Origin: an uncultured Pseudomonas sp.
GTDB taxonomy: Bacteria > Pseudomonadota > Gammaproteobacteria > Pseudomonadales > Pseudomonadaceae
Direction: 5' to 3'
Assembly (NCBI RefSeq): GCF_946886105.1
Contig: NZ_CAMPHV010000001.1
Location: 124,001 to 188,000, forward strand
Length of the DNA: 64,000 nucleotides
Shown here piece after piece: positions 55,901-63,415 of this stretch; position 1 is the stretch's first letter; the number at the start of each line of letters is the position of its first letter. Under the pieces are notes generated by a model. That model saw only the letters and a list, made by a program, of their open reading frames with translations. It made no database searches and was not told the DNA's origin. Both the position numbers and the translations under genes were made by a program.

Positions 55901-56173
55901 CTGAAACAATTGCCGGTGGATTACGTGAAGATCGACGGCAGCTTCGTCAAGGAAATCGAGCGCTCGCCCAGTGATCTCGCCATGGTCAAATCGATCAACG
56001 AAATTGCCCACGTACTGGGCCGCAAGACCATCGCCGAATACGTCGAGACGCCCAGCATTCGCGAGCGCCTGGTCGAGTTGGGAGTCGATTACGTGCAGGG
56101 CTATGGCGTCGAGCTGCCACGTACCTTGGGCGAGCTTCTCGCGAGTTGTAAAAGTGACCTCGCGCCTGCGTAG
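52913..56173 (+). CDS. DUF1631 protein with degenerate GGDEF and intact EAL-type phosphodiesterase domain
   Basis: About 1086 residues, a c-di-GMP-linked protein. Residues about 1-650 are DUF1631, mostly helical. A GGDEF domain follows (about 660-815; DELTGLLNRRSFEAAVAQAL) whose active site reads GGVDF (739-743), so it is unlikely to make c-di-GMP. The C-terminal EAL domain (about 855-1080) has EVL (Glu868) for EAL but keeps SINLSGSSL, ELTET, IDDFGTGFSSYEYLKQLPVD, VKIDG, IAEYVE and VQGYG, so hydrolysis of c-di-GMP is plausible. GGGGGAG precedes ATGs at 52913 and 52919; 52913 is used but 52919 is about equally likely, and the frame runs open to 52898. Confidence 0.9.
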   Translation: MQMPQRTAVMDGLAQAVSTHLTPCLDALIDAAIHALKEHRLAARNNIEAQGCEDFLRVCGALRESVVAQSVEAILDLLPVGITPLATAPANATEWQLVDDAEVEEMLEARRLVRQLRETLGVMEWRSCARLNAVTGAAARDRESPLSLEFMVRTLQARLHLREQPPSVRDLFYHVAAQALGRTLQTYFQQLDGLFAQFQVEPRFDPLEHPASGRRRESARHAAPDAPYRAIQQLRAFGVGATQAQSVSQEPPGKPLDAAALETALATLQSRLPPAQGWSVQSFLQQLGAEGAVLSPRQRDDAGVVAELFQQIEQEPAIATAIKPALQRLMLPVVRAAMLEPAAFADSTHPVRATLDKLIRLCDFSEPPNHVMESRVQLLIDGIVNDYRGDNQVFTRCNEELEQLLAVQQRAYSNNADRVRQYSRGRDALERAREQVGRELAKLFGSHTPRVLLDWLDVGWRELLVHELIRQGEESSEWLDDLAVIRQLNAWLQSELNGEVGEINPVERAYEVVPVLELLRKRMESFLPGQYRHSTTLKQLQQQLLGEEPVEWLALPEPPAEEVAPLLDPAQQRWRERVQQLRVGDWLVTQRGQHLQLIWVNPACDHYVLVDRQGCEAGSFTAEGLMEQLASGWIGSAAPETQGVIQEHLQNIVGKLYRDIAHVRSHDELTGLLNRRSFEAAVAQALAASESHAFIYGHIDQFSVLNSIFGPLAGDTYLKQTAKLLAAHLPEAASLARIGGVDFAVVLPYSDEYPAGLLAETLRAAIEAHPLEWQGHSHGMTMSVGLVLTSERHDVINLFRDLQTACNTAKEEGRNRVHIYSDEIDGARTGLMAIAGRVDDIVERGELSLRVQQIAPARAAVEQLPHYEVLLVMQNELNLLDFIGAAERYNRMTKVDRWVLKRVFAELAQYPWLWAQCSGLSINLSGSSLNDDKLLEFIETLFEDYAVPPEKICFELTETAAVANLTKTADLVRYLQRFGCTFSIDDFGTGFSSYEYLKQLPVDYVKIDGSFVKEIERSPSDLAMVKSINEIAHVLGRKTIAEYVETPSIRERLVELGVDYVQGYGVELPRTLGELLASCKSDLAPA

Positions 56174-56234
56174 GCATCTGCGGCGCCTGGCAGGTAGGTG
56201 GTTTTTCAACAGACTGTCAATGTAGGACTACCGA

Positions 56235-56411
56235 TTAACGCTCGCCGTTGCTCAACTCGTGCAGCCAGAGCAGGCGCATATGCAGTTGCGCGGCGAAGGC
56301 GCGAGCGGCCTGTTCATGATGGAAGGTCAGGCAACGTCGCCCCATGCGCACTTGCCAATGCAGCTTGCCGCGCTGCAGCAGCGGCTCGATAACGATGCTC
56401 GGTGAGCTCAA
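56235..56411 (-). CDS. Small basic protein downstream of terC (58 residues)
   Basis: A short frame with a TTG start at 56411; AAGGAG, formed by the last two sense codons of the TerC gene, lies at an ideal distance (7 bases), so translation is coupled to TerC. The protein begins MSSPSIVIEPLLQRGKLHWQ and has MGRRCLTFHHEQAARAFAAQ in the middle; about a fifth of residues are Arg, Lys or His. No membrane segment or known motif. It stops at 56235, converging with the DUF1631 gene. Function unknown; it may be easily missed because of its length and start. Confidence 0.6.
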   Translation of the reverse strand: MSSPSIVIEPLLQRGKLHWQVRMGRRCLTFHHEQAARAFAAQLHMRLLWLHELSNGER

Positions 56412-56415
56412 ACAA

Positions 56416-57399
56416 TCACTCCTTGCGCTTGGGCGCGCGGGTTCTCAGCAGCGACAGTATCACTCCGCCGGCGAGCAGGCCGAGGGTTGTGCACAGCGAG
56501 AACAGGGCGGGCACCTTGATGATGTCATGGAGAAATATCTTGCCGCCGATAAACATCAGAACCAATGCCAGCGCGTACTTGAGGTAGATAAAGCGGTGCA
56601 TCAGCGCCGCCAGGGCGAAGTAGAGCGCGCGCAGGCCGAGAATCGCGAAGATGTTCGAGGTGTAGACGATAAAAGGGTCCTGGGAGATGGCCAGCACCGC
56701 CGGCACACTGTCCACGGCGAACACCAAATCGGCCAACTCGATCAGCACCAGGGCCAGCAGCAGCGGTGTGGCATGCAGCAGGTTCTTGCCCGATTTTCTA
56801 TCCGGCTGACGCAGCAGAAAGTGCCCGTCGTGCATATCCTCGGTCACCCGCAAGTGCTGACGTAGGAACTGCAACAGGCGATTCTGGTTCAGGTCGGGGT
56901 GCTGTTCTTGCTCGGCCGAGAGCATCCGTACCCCGGTGAACAGCAGGAACGCGCCGAATAGATAAAGCACCCATTCGAAGTTCTGCACCAGCGCCGTGCC
57001 CAGGCCGATCATAGTCGCGCGCAGCACGATCACCCCGAGAATGCCCCAGAACAGCACGCGGTGCTGATAGCGCCTGGGGATGGCGAAGAAGTTGAGAATC
57101 ACCGCCATGACGAACACGTTGTCCATCGACAGCGACTGTTCGACCAGAAAGCCGGTATAGAACTCCAGCGCCTTAGTGGCTCCGAGTTGCCACCAAATCC
57201 AGCCGCCAAAGCCCAGACCTACGCTGAAGTAGCCGCTGTACAGCAACAGACTTTCGCGCATCTCGATTTCATGCTGATCGCGGTGCAGCACACCGAGATC
57301 GAACACCAGCAAACCGAGGATGATCAGGATAAAGGCCAGCCAGAACCAGCCAGGGGTGCCGAACAGGGGGGTACTGAGAATATTTGCCAGGCTATCCAT
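56416..57399 (-). CDS. TerC-family integral membrane protein (Alx/YgjT type)
   Basis: 327-residue membrane protein with about eight or nine helices, TerC family. The conserved acidic membrane motifs are present: EQSLSMDNVFVMAVILNFF in the first half and LIELADLVFAVDSVPAVLAI in the second, with Asp residues in membrane helices that are thought to bind metal ions such as manganese. Members are linked to tellurite resistance, manganese export and alkaline-inducible Alx. ATG at 57399 follows GAGGTGGCTC. The 150-base leader has small hairpins but no recognisable yybP-ykoY riboswitch. P. aeruginosa has such a gene in a similar place (PA2549, from memory). Confidence 0.92.
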   Translation of the reverse strand: MDSLANILSTPLFGTPGWFWLAFILIILGLLVFDLGVLHRDQHEIEMRESLLLYSGYFSVGLGFGGWIWWQLGATKALEFYTGFLVEQSLSMDNVFVMAVILNFFAIPRRYQHRVLFWGILGVIVLRATMIGLGTALVQNFEWVLYLFGAFLLFTGVRMLSAEQEQHPDLNQNRLLQFLRQHLRVTEDMHDGHFLLRQPDRKSGKNLLHATPLLLALVLIELADLVFAVDSVPAVLAISQDPFIVYTSNIFAILGLRALYFALAALMHRFIYLKYALALVLMFIGGKIFLHDIIKVPALFSLCTTLGLLAGGVILSLLRTRAPKRKE

Positions 57400-57552
57400 T
57401 GAGCCACCTCGAATGTCTGCCTAAGTTGAGAATCAACTCAGTGACTCCGACATCACGGTGAGGGCTCACCGCCAGAGGGGCCCGGCGTCACGCTTATTAA
57501 GCAATAGGTGCTGCGGGCGTACTTGGCAAGTGTATTGGCCGCTGCGGTGCGC

Positions 57553-58305
57553 TCAGTTGCTGTACCGATAGATGATCGGGGCGAAAAGACCCGAGGCGTG
57601 GCCATTCTTCAGGCATTGATTGAATCGCTCAAGGAACCAGCCCATTTTCAATGACTTGGAAATGCCCATGTGCTTGCCGTCGCTCTTGAAGGGCACGGGC
57701 AGGGTGGTGAAGGCATCCCCCTGCAAGCCCGGCCAGCTTTGCGCGAGCTTGCGGATGTCCACGCTGGAGCCGATCAGAATGGCATCGATGCGCTCATGCT
57801 GAAGCATGCCCAGGCCGCTGCGGGTGTCGTTGAAACCGACAATGGTCAGGGTGCCATCGGCCACGGCTTGATCGAAGGCGTTGCCGTAGCTGGTGCCGAT
57901 GGTTGCGCCAATCAGCTTGTCTTGCAGGTCGGTAATGGCCAAATAGGGAAACTCGCGACCCTTTTTCACAACCAGCACGACATGTTCGGTGAATATGGGC
58001 GCGGAAAAGTCGAACAGGGCCAGGCGTTCATCGCTTATCGATAGGCCGATCACGCCTCCTTCGCCGCGTTCGGCCATGGTATAGGCGCGTTTCCACGGCA
58101 TCAGTTTGATCTGGTAGGGCACCTGCATGTCGTCCAGACAGTGCTTGGTGATGTCCACCACAATGCCCTTGGCTTCGCCGTCCTGTTCAAAATACTTGGG
58201 GAAACCATCAGGGCTGCCATACACCCGGAACACCTCGGCCTGTACGCTCTGCACGACCAGCAGAGCCAGCAGCAGAGCAAGGCGCAGAGGTGTGCTCGTG
58301 GTCAT
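57553..58305 (-). CDS. Periplasmic amino-acid-binding-type protein (family 3), orphan
   Basis: 250-residue secreted protein with a signal peptide (LRLALLLALLVVQSVQA) and the family-3 fold: VFRVYGSPDGFPKYFEQDGE, WKRAYTMAERGEGGVIGLSI, DLQDKLIGATIGTSYGNAFD and LGMLQHERIDAILIGSSVDI. It is the same type as the gene at 49552 (both have a W-x-RAY...GVIGLS/GIVGLS pattern) and, like it, has no permease or ATPase neighbour. Such orphans may feed distant transporters or act as sensors. Upstream of terC by 153 bases on the same strand. Confidence 0.82.
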   Translation of the reverse strand: MTTSTPLRLALLLALLVVQSVQAEVFRVYGSPDGFPKYFEQDGEAKGIVVDITKHCLDDMQVPYQIKLMPWKRAYTMAERGEGGVIGLSISDERLALFDFSAPIFTEHVVLVVKKGREFPYLAITDLQDKLIGATIGTSYGNAFDQAVADGTLTIVGFNDTRSGLGMLQHERIDAILIGSSVDIRKLAQSWPGLQGDAFTTLPVPFKSDGKHMGISKSLKMGWFLERFNQCLKNGHASGLFAPIIYRYSN

Positions 58306-58435
58306 GGCGGAACCTCGGGCGGACGTTGGGTTTCTTTAGCTTAGTCAGTCGGCGTGGTTAATCACTGTCTGATGCAGCAATAAAAGCAGTCAACGCCGGG
58401 GTTTCTGCGCAGCCCCATCCTGCGCGTGTTTACGC

Positions 58436-59818
58436 TTAGTAAACCCAGACTTCCACCCGGCGATTCTTGATCCGACCCTCATCCGCATCGTTCGCCGCTA
58501 CTGGCAGCTCTTCGCCAAGCCCAGTGACTTCGCGAAAAATCACCCCTTGCCTGGCCAGCTCTCGACGCACCGCCATGGCCCGTAACTTGGACAGTAATTT
58601 GGCGCGTGCCGGGTCGGCTTTGCTATCGCCAAAACCCATGAGCACGACTTTCTGCTTCATCTTGTCTTGTTTCTTCAGGTACAGGAGAACCCGCTCGACG
58701 TCTCGCAGGGCCTTGTTGTCCAGGCTGGAGCTGCCTTCCTGAAAGCGGAAGTTGACCGACAGACGCTGCGCCTCGCGGGCCAGGGTCTGGTAAGCGGCGG
58801 GCATGGCAGGGCTGGCAGCGACGCTGACCGCTTGCACGGTCTGGGCGATAAAGCCGCTTTGATCGACTATCGCCTGGCCGCGGGGGCTATGGGCGAAACG
58901 CACCAGCGCCTGGCCCCAGGGGTTTTGCATGTCCGGTTGGTTGTACAGGAACAAACGACGCGACAGCGGGTAATCCTCGGTGGCGATTAGGGTTACGCTC
59001 GGCAGCATCGGCTGCGACTCGCCGACGGCTATGGCCAGGGCTTTGGCCTGGCGGATATAGGGCAGACCGATAAAACCGATGCCCTGAGAGTCCCGGCTGA
59101 CCGAATCGGAGAGTTGCTCGCTCGATTCGAAACGCTTGGCGCTTTCGCTCAGGCTTTTGCCATGGGCATTGAGCACCAGTTCCTTGAAGGTGTCGTAGGT
59201 GCCGGAGTTGCCATCGCGGGCATACAGATTGATCGCACCCGGCAAACCGCCGAGCTCGGCCCAGTTTTTAATTTCCCCGGCGAAAATCTGCGCCACCTGT
59301 TCGCTGCGCAGTGCGCCGATCGGATTACCCGGATGGAGGATGATCGCCAGTCCATCGAGCGCGATGACTTGTTCGGCCTCACGGCTTTTCAGATCGCCCA
59401 AATGCGCCAGCTCGCCGGCTTCGCTGTCCTTGATCGGCCGTGAGGATGCCGCCAGATCGGCGCTGCCGTTCTTCAGCCCGACGAAACCGGTGCCGGAACC
59501 ATGGGCCGCCACTTCGACAGTCACGCTGCGACCATCGGCGGTCATGCCGGTGACCTTCTGCTCGTTTTCGACCGCGCCGGCTTCGATGCGAATGGCGCTC
59601 AGCCCTTGCTCTTCGAACAAGCCTTCGATCAGGGCTGGGCCGAGCTTCGCGCCTATGGTGTTGGAGCCCTGAATACGCAAGACGCTGCTGTTATCGGCAG
59701 GGATCGGCAGGGCGGCGGAGGCGATCCCGGACAGGCTGAGGCAAGCGATTCCCAATGCCAGGAAAGCGAGGGTACGGCTCAGGGTTTTACGATCGCAAAT
59801 GGACAGGGCACGCGGCAT
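58436..59818 (-). CDS. Phosphate-binding PstS-like domain fused to OmpA peptidoglycan-binding domain
   Basis: 460-residue exported protein of two parts. A signal peptide covers about residues 1-34 (AFLALGIACLSLSGIASAA). Residues about 45-330 are a PstS/SphX-type phosphate-binding fold (IQGSNTIGAKLGPALIEGLF; NGSADLAASSRPIKDSEAGE; LYARDGNSGTYDTFKELVLN). From about 355 to the end is an OmpA-like domain (NFRFQEGSSSLDNKALRDVE; LMGFGDSKADPARAKLLSKL; NRRVEVW). The second half would anchor the protein in the periplasm to peptidoglycan. Known as an annotated type in Pseudomonas. ATG at 59818 follows AGAAGG; the open frame upstream is arginine-rich shadow. Single gene, with no pst genes adjacent. Confidence 0.88.
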   Translation of the reverse strand: MPRALSICDRKTLSRTLAFLALGIACLSLSGIASAALPIPADNSSVLRIQGSNTIGAKLGPALIEGLFEEQGLSAIRIEAGAVENEQKVTGMTADGRSVTVEVAAHGSGTGFVGLKNGSADLAASSRPIKDSEAGELAHLGDLKSREAEQVIALDGLAIILHPGNPIGALRSEQVAQIFAGEIKNWAELGGLPGAINLYARDGNSGTYDTFKELVLNAHGKSLSESAKRFESSEQLSDSVSRDSQGIGFIGLPYIRQAKALAIAVGESQPMLPSVTLIATEDYPLSRRLFLYNQPDMQNPWGQALVRFAHSPRGQAIVDQSGFIAQTVQAVSVAASPAMPAAYQTLAREAQRLSVNFRFQEGSSSLDNKALRDVERVLLYLKKQDKMKQKVVLMGFGDSKADPARAKLLSKLRAMAVRRELARQGVIFREVTGLGEELPVAANDADEGRIKNRRVEVWVY

Positions 59819-59941
59819 GCGGCAACACCTTCTAGGAAAAGTGCGGCGACGATAAGACAAAAAGATGACTGTTATGTGACGGCGGGCGCCGGCCATTGGC
59901 CGTGCGCAAAGCGGGGGGAGGCGAGGCGGGGTGCGGCGCAT

Positions 59942-59967
59942 CGAGGACGTCTTAAAAGACGCCCTCG
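59942..59967. terminator. Hairpin downstream of xthA
   Basis: CGAGGACGTCTT-AA-AAGACGCCCTCG, a 12-base-pair imperfect stem just after the xthA stop on the minus strand. No T tract follows; it may end or stabilise the xthA transcript. Confidence 0.5.
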
Positions 59968-59992
59968 GGAGGGCTGAGCGTTAGCCTTTGGA

Positions 59993-60805
59993 TCAGCTCA
60001 GTTCCAACCAGATCGGCGCATGATCGGAGGGCTTTTCCATGGCGCGCAGCTCGTAGTCGATACCGGCATCCTTGATACGCGCTTGCAACGCCTGGGACGC
60101 GAGTATCACGTCGATGCGCAGGCCGCGTTTTGGCTCGTCCTCGAAACCGCGGCTGCGGTAGTCGAACCAGCTGAAACGGTCGTCGACCGCCGGGTTGAGA
60201 TGACGGAAGCTGTCGACCAGGCCCCAGGCTTTCAGGGTCGCCAGCCATTCGCGCTCTTCCGGCAGGAAACTGCACTTGCCGGTGCGCAGCCAGCGCTTGC
60301 GGTTCTCTTCACCGATGCCGATATCGCAATCCTCCGGGGAGATATTGATATCGCCCATCACCACCAATGCCTGCGCGGGCTGGAACTGGCCCTGTAGCAA
60401 ACGCTGCAAGTCCGCATAGAAGCGTTGTTTGGCGGGGAACTTGATCGGGTGGTCGCGGCTTTCGCCTTGGGGGAAGTAGCCATTCATCACGGTGACGGGG
60501 TTGCCGTCGGCATCGGCGAAGGTGCCGTAGATAAAGCGCCGCTGCGACTCCTCGCCATCGTCGGGAAAGCCCTTGTACACGCTCAGCGGCGCCTGGCGCG
60601 AAAGCAGGGCGACGCCGTAATGGCCCTTCTGGCCGTGGTAGTGCACGTGGTAGCCGAGCTGGCGAATCTCCGCTTCGGGGAATTGCTCGTCGGCCACCTT
60701 GGTTTCCTGCAGGCCGATCACATCCGGCTGGTGTTTCTCGATCAGCGCCGCCAATTGATGAGGGCGCGCACGCAGGCCGTTGATATTGAAGGAGACGATC
60801 TTCAT
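59993..60805 (-). CDS. xthA: Exodeoxyribonuclease III (AP endonuclease)
   Basis: 270-residue EEP-superfamily nuclease for base-excision repair: 3'-5' exonuclease, 3'-phosphatase and apurinic-site endonuclease. Landmarks are [13 protein letters not shown] with the metal Asn, [12 protein letters not shown] with the metal Glu, [20 protein letters not shown], the catalytic Asp/Asn in [10 protein letters not shown], and [10 protein letters not shown] at the end. Length is that of E. coli ExoIII. ATG at 60805 follows AGGAC. Divergent from the GNAT gene. Confidence 0.97.
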   Translation of the reverse strand: MKIVSFNINGLRARPHQLAALIEKHQPDVIGLQETKVADEQFPEAEIRQLGYHVHYHGQKGHYGVALLSRQAPLSVYKGFPDDGEESQRRFIYGTFADADGNPVTVMNGYFPQGESRDHPIKFPAKQRFYADLQRLLQGQFQPAQALVVMGDINISPEDCDIGIGEENRKRWLRTGKCSFLPEEREWLATLKAWGLVDSFRHLNPAVDDRFSWFDYRSRGFEDEPKRGLRIDVILASQALQARIKDAGIDYELRAMEKPSDHAPIWLELS

Positions 60806-60961
60806 GGGCGGAAAGTCCTGGGGCCTAATTCGATAAGGCTGCGATGCTAGCCGATCAGCGAGGCATACGGCCAGTTCTAGCGGGCGGGCGAATGCGGTGC
60901 TAGGGTGCCTTCAGGCCCGATATAAATAACAAGAAAATGGAAAAAGCCCGAGGTCACGACC

Positions 60962-61603
60962 ATGCCGCATCGTACCGCTGAAATTCGTATGCTCGACGGG
61001 GGCTATGCCCGTGAAGCGCGCTCGCTGCTGTATCACGCTTACCGCCACGAGCCCACCTTCGCCTATTTGTTCGAAGCCGAACGCCCCGGCTATGACCAAC
61101 GCGTACGCGCCACCGTGCGTGAGCTGGTGCAACAGCATTTTCGCGAGGAATTACCGGCCATCGGTTTACTGGTCGACGATCGCTTGATCGGCATGGCGCT
61201 GATCGCACCGCCGCAGCGCCGCCTGGATATCACCGAAAGTTGGGCCTGGCGCATGCGCATGCTGTTGACCACCGGCTTCCGCTGCACCAAGCGCTACCTC
61301 GAATACCACGATGCGGTGCTCGCCTGCCTGCCGCCCGGTCCCTATCACCTGTTGCCGCTACTGGGCGTGCACCCGGAATTCCAGGGCCAGCATTTCGGCG
61401 AGCAACTGCTCGAAGCGCTGCATAACTGGTGCGCCGACGACGCCAGCTCGCAAGGTGTGGTGCTCGATACCGGCAACGCGCGCTACCTGGACTTCTACAA
61501 GCGTCAGGGTTACGAGGAGCTCGGCGAAGTGGCGGTTGGCCCGATCATCGAGCACGTGTTCTTCCATCCCAACCCCCAGCCGGTGCTTAAAGCCAGCGCC
61601 TGA
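60962..61603 (+). CDS. GNAT-family N-acetyltransferase
   Basis: 213-residue acetyltransferase-fold protein. The acetyl-CoA-binding motif A is seen as LLGVHPEFQGQHFGEQLLEA (Q/R-x-x-G-x-G/A variant), with LDTGNARYLDFYKRQGYEEL as motif B. The N-terminal region contains ALIAPPQRRLDITESWAWRM. It lies between xthA and tamA, the P. aeruginosa order (PA2544, from memory). Acceptor substrate unknown. A short GAGG (CGAGGTCACG) precedes the ATG. Confidence 0.85.
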   Translation: MPHRTAEIRMLDGGYAREARSLLYHAYRHEPTFAYLFEAERPGYDQRVRATVRELVQQHFREELPAIGLLVDDRLIGMALIAPPQRRLDITESWAWRMRMLLTTGFRCTKRYLEYHDAVLACLPPGPYHLLPLLGVHPEFQGQHFGEQLLEALHNWCADDASSQGVVLDTGNARYLDFYKRQGYEELGEVAVGPIIEHVFFHPNPQPVLKASA

Positions 61604-61690
61604 ATAAGGCGTAAAAAACTGTAATAAAGGATCGTACGCTACTGCGCCATTGGCTCTAGCACGGTACTTGGCTCGTGTTAGCATCCGGGC

Positions 61691-63415
61691 ATGACTGTGC
61701 TTAGCCCACTGTGCGCGGCTCTCGCGCTTTTATTGTTCAGTGCCTCCGTTGTTGCGGAAGCGCGTTTACAGGTGCGCGTGCAGCCGGCCAACGCGGCCCT
61801 CAAGGAAAACGTCGAAGGCTATATCGGCAGCCTGGACGATAAGGATGTCGAGGAGCTGCAGCGTTTTCGCCGCACCGCCGAGGCCCGGGCCGCTACAGCC
61901 TTGCAGGCGTTGGGTTATTACCAGCCACAGATCGGCAGCGAAGTAGCCGCCACCCCTCCGAGCCTGATCCTCGATATCATTCCCGGCGAACCCGTGCGCC
62001 TGCGCGACGTCGAGGTGCGCATCGAGGGGCCGGCGCAGCAATTGCCGGCGTTTCGCCTGCCCGCCGATATGCGCATGCAGCCGGGCGATGTGCTCAACCA
62101 TGGCCGTTACGAGGCGGCCAAACGGCATATCCAGAATCAGGCCTCGCGCTACGGCTTTTTCGACGGGCGTTTCGCCAGCCAACAGCTGCGCATCGACCCC
62201 CTGGGCGGGGTCGCCGATATCGAGTTGGTCTATGTCAGCGGCCCCCGTTACCGCATGGGCGAGGTGACGTTCAGCGGCGATACGCCACTCGACGAATCCC
62301 TGCTCCAGCGTATGGTGCCCTTCGAGCGGGACGCCCCTTACGAAGCCGAATCGATAGCCGAGCTGCATCAGGCTTTGCGCTCGAGCGGTTATTTCGAATC
62401 GGTGCGGGTCGATGCCGATCCGCTCGCGGCGCAGGGCGAGCGCGTTCCCGTTGCCGTTCATTTGCAGATCCGCGAACCGCGCAGCGTGGCCTTCGGCCTG
62501 GGGTTCGCCACGGATGTCGGGCCCCGTGGTCGCGCCAGTTGGACCCGTCACTGGGCCAACCCCCAGGGCCACAGCTATGGCGCAGAGATGGAGCTTTCCG
62601 CGCCGCAGCAGAATATCGGGCTGTGGTACGACATCCCCGACGATCCGCCCTTGACCGACAAATGGCGCTTCGTTGGCGGTTATCAAGCCGAAGACATCGC
62701 CGACACCGATAGTCGCAGCAAACTGCTGAAAGTCGGGCCGGAATGGCATTCCCAACTGGACAGCGGTTGGTTGCGCATCCTCTCGCTGAAGTGGCAACAC
62801 GAGGAGTATGCGCTGGGCGACGACACCGGCCTGAGCACCTTGCTGATGCCGGGTGTCAGCTATGCCTATTTGCGCAGCGACAACCCGATCGATCCGAACC
62901 AGGGTTATCGCCTGCAGTTCGATCTGGCGGTCGCCAAAGAGGGGCTGTTGTCCGATGCCGACGTGATCCACGGCAACGCATCGCTCAAGGGCCTGACGAC
63001 CCTCGGTCGCCGACATCGCTTTCTCGGTCGGGTACAGTTCGGCGGCACCGAATCCAACGGTTTCAATGCCGTGCCGCCGTCGTTGCGCTTCTTCGCCGGT
63101 GGCGATCAAAGCGTGCGGGGTTACGACTACCAGAGCCTGTCGCCGGACAATGGCCAGGGCGACAAGATCGGCGGGCAGTACCTGTTCGCCGCCAGCGTGG
63201 AATACCAATACAGCTTCGCCGAGCGCTGGCGCGTGGCGACCTTCTACGATCAGGGCAACGCCTTCAACTCGCTGAGTGCGCCCTCGGTGAAAAGTGCCGT
63301 GGGCGTCGGCGTGCGCTGGGTTTCGCCGGTCGGCCCGCTACGTCTGGACCTGGCCCACCCGCTGGACGGCGAGGGCGGCGTGCGCCTGCATTTCTCGATG
63401 GGCCCCGAGCTGTGA
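61691..63415 (+). CDS. tamA: Outer-membrane assembly factor TamA
   Basis: 574-residue Omp85-family barrel of the TAM complex, which helps insert autotransporters and move lipids to the outer membrane. A signal peptide spans residues 1-22. Three POTRA domains fill about 23-265 (e.g. GYIGSLDDKDVEELQRFRRT; YRMGEVTFSGDTPLDESLLQ), and the 16-strand barrel follows with the Omp85 lid-lock motif RFFAGGDQSVRGYDYQSLSP near residue 470 and the family ending FSMGPEL. Its stop overlaps the tamB start as GTGA, so the two partners are translated together. Confidence 0.96.
   Translation: MTVLSPLCAALALLLFSASVVAEARLQVRVQPANAALKENVEGYIGSLDDKDVEELQRFRRTAEARAATALQALGYYQPQIGSEVAATPPSLILDIIPGEPVRLRDVEVRIEGPAQQLPAFRLPADMRMQPGDVLNHGRYEAAKRHIQNQASRYGFFDGRFASQQLRIDPLGGVADIELVYVSGPRYRMGEVTFSGDTPLDESLLQRMVPFERDAPYEAESIAELHQALRSSGYFESVRVDADPLAAQGERVPVAVHLQIREPRSVAFGLGFATDVGPRGRASWTRHWANPQGHSYGAEMELSAPQQNIGLWYDIPDDPPLTDKWRFVGGYQAEDIADTDSRSKLLKVGPEWHSQLDSGWLRILSLKWQHEEYALGDDTGLSTLLMPGVSYAYLRSDNPIDPNQGYRLQFDLAVAKEGLLSDADVIHGNASLKGLTTLGRRHRFLGRVQFGGTESNGFNAVPPSLRFFAGGDQSVRGYDYQSLSPDNGQGDKIGGQYLFAASVEYQYSFAERWRVATFYDQGNAFNSLSAPSVKSAVGVGVRWVSPVGPLRLDLAHPLDGEGGVRLHFSMGPEL

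Noticed and set aside
57400..57552. yybP-ykoY manganese riboswitch in the leader of the TerC-family gene
   Set aside because: Alx-type genes in E. coli have one, so I looked. The 150-base leader has short hairpins (e.g. GGTGAGCCCTCACC; GAGTTGATTCTCAACT) but lacks the conserved paired loops and CUUCC/GGGGAGUAG core of that class.
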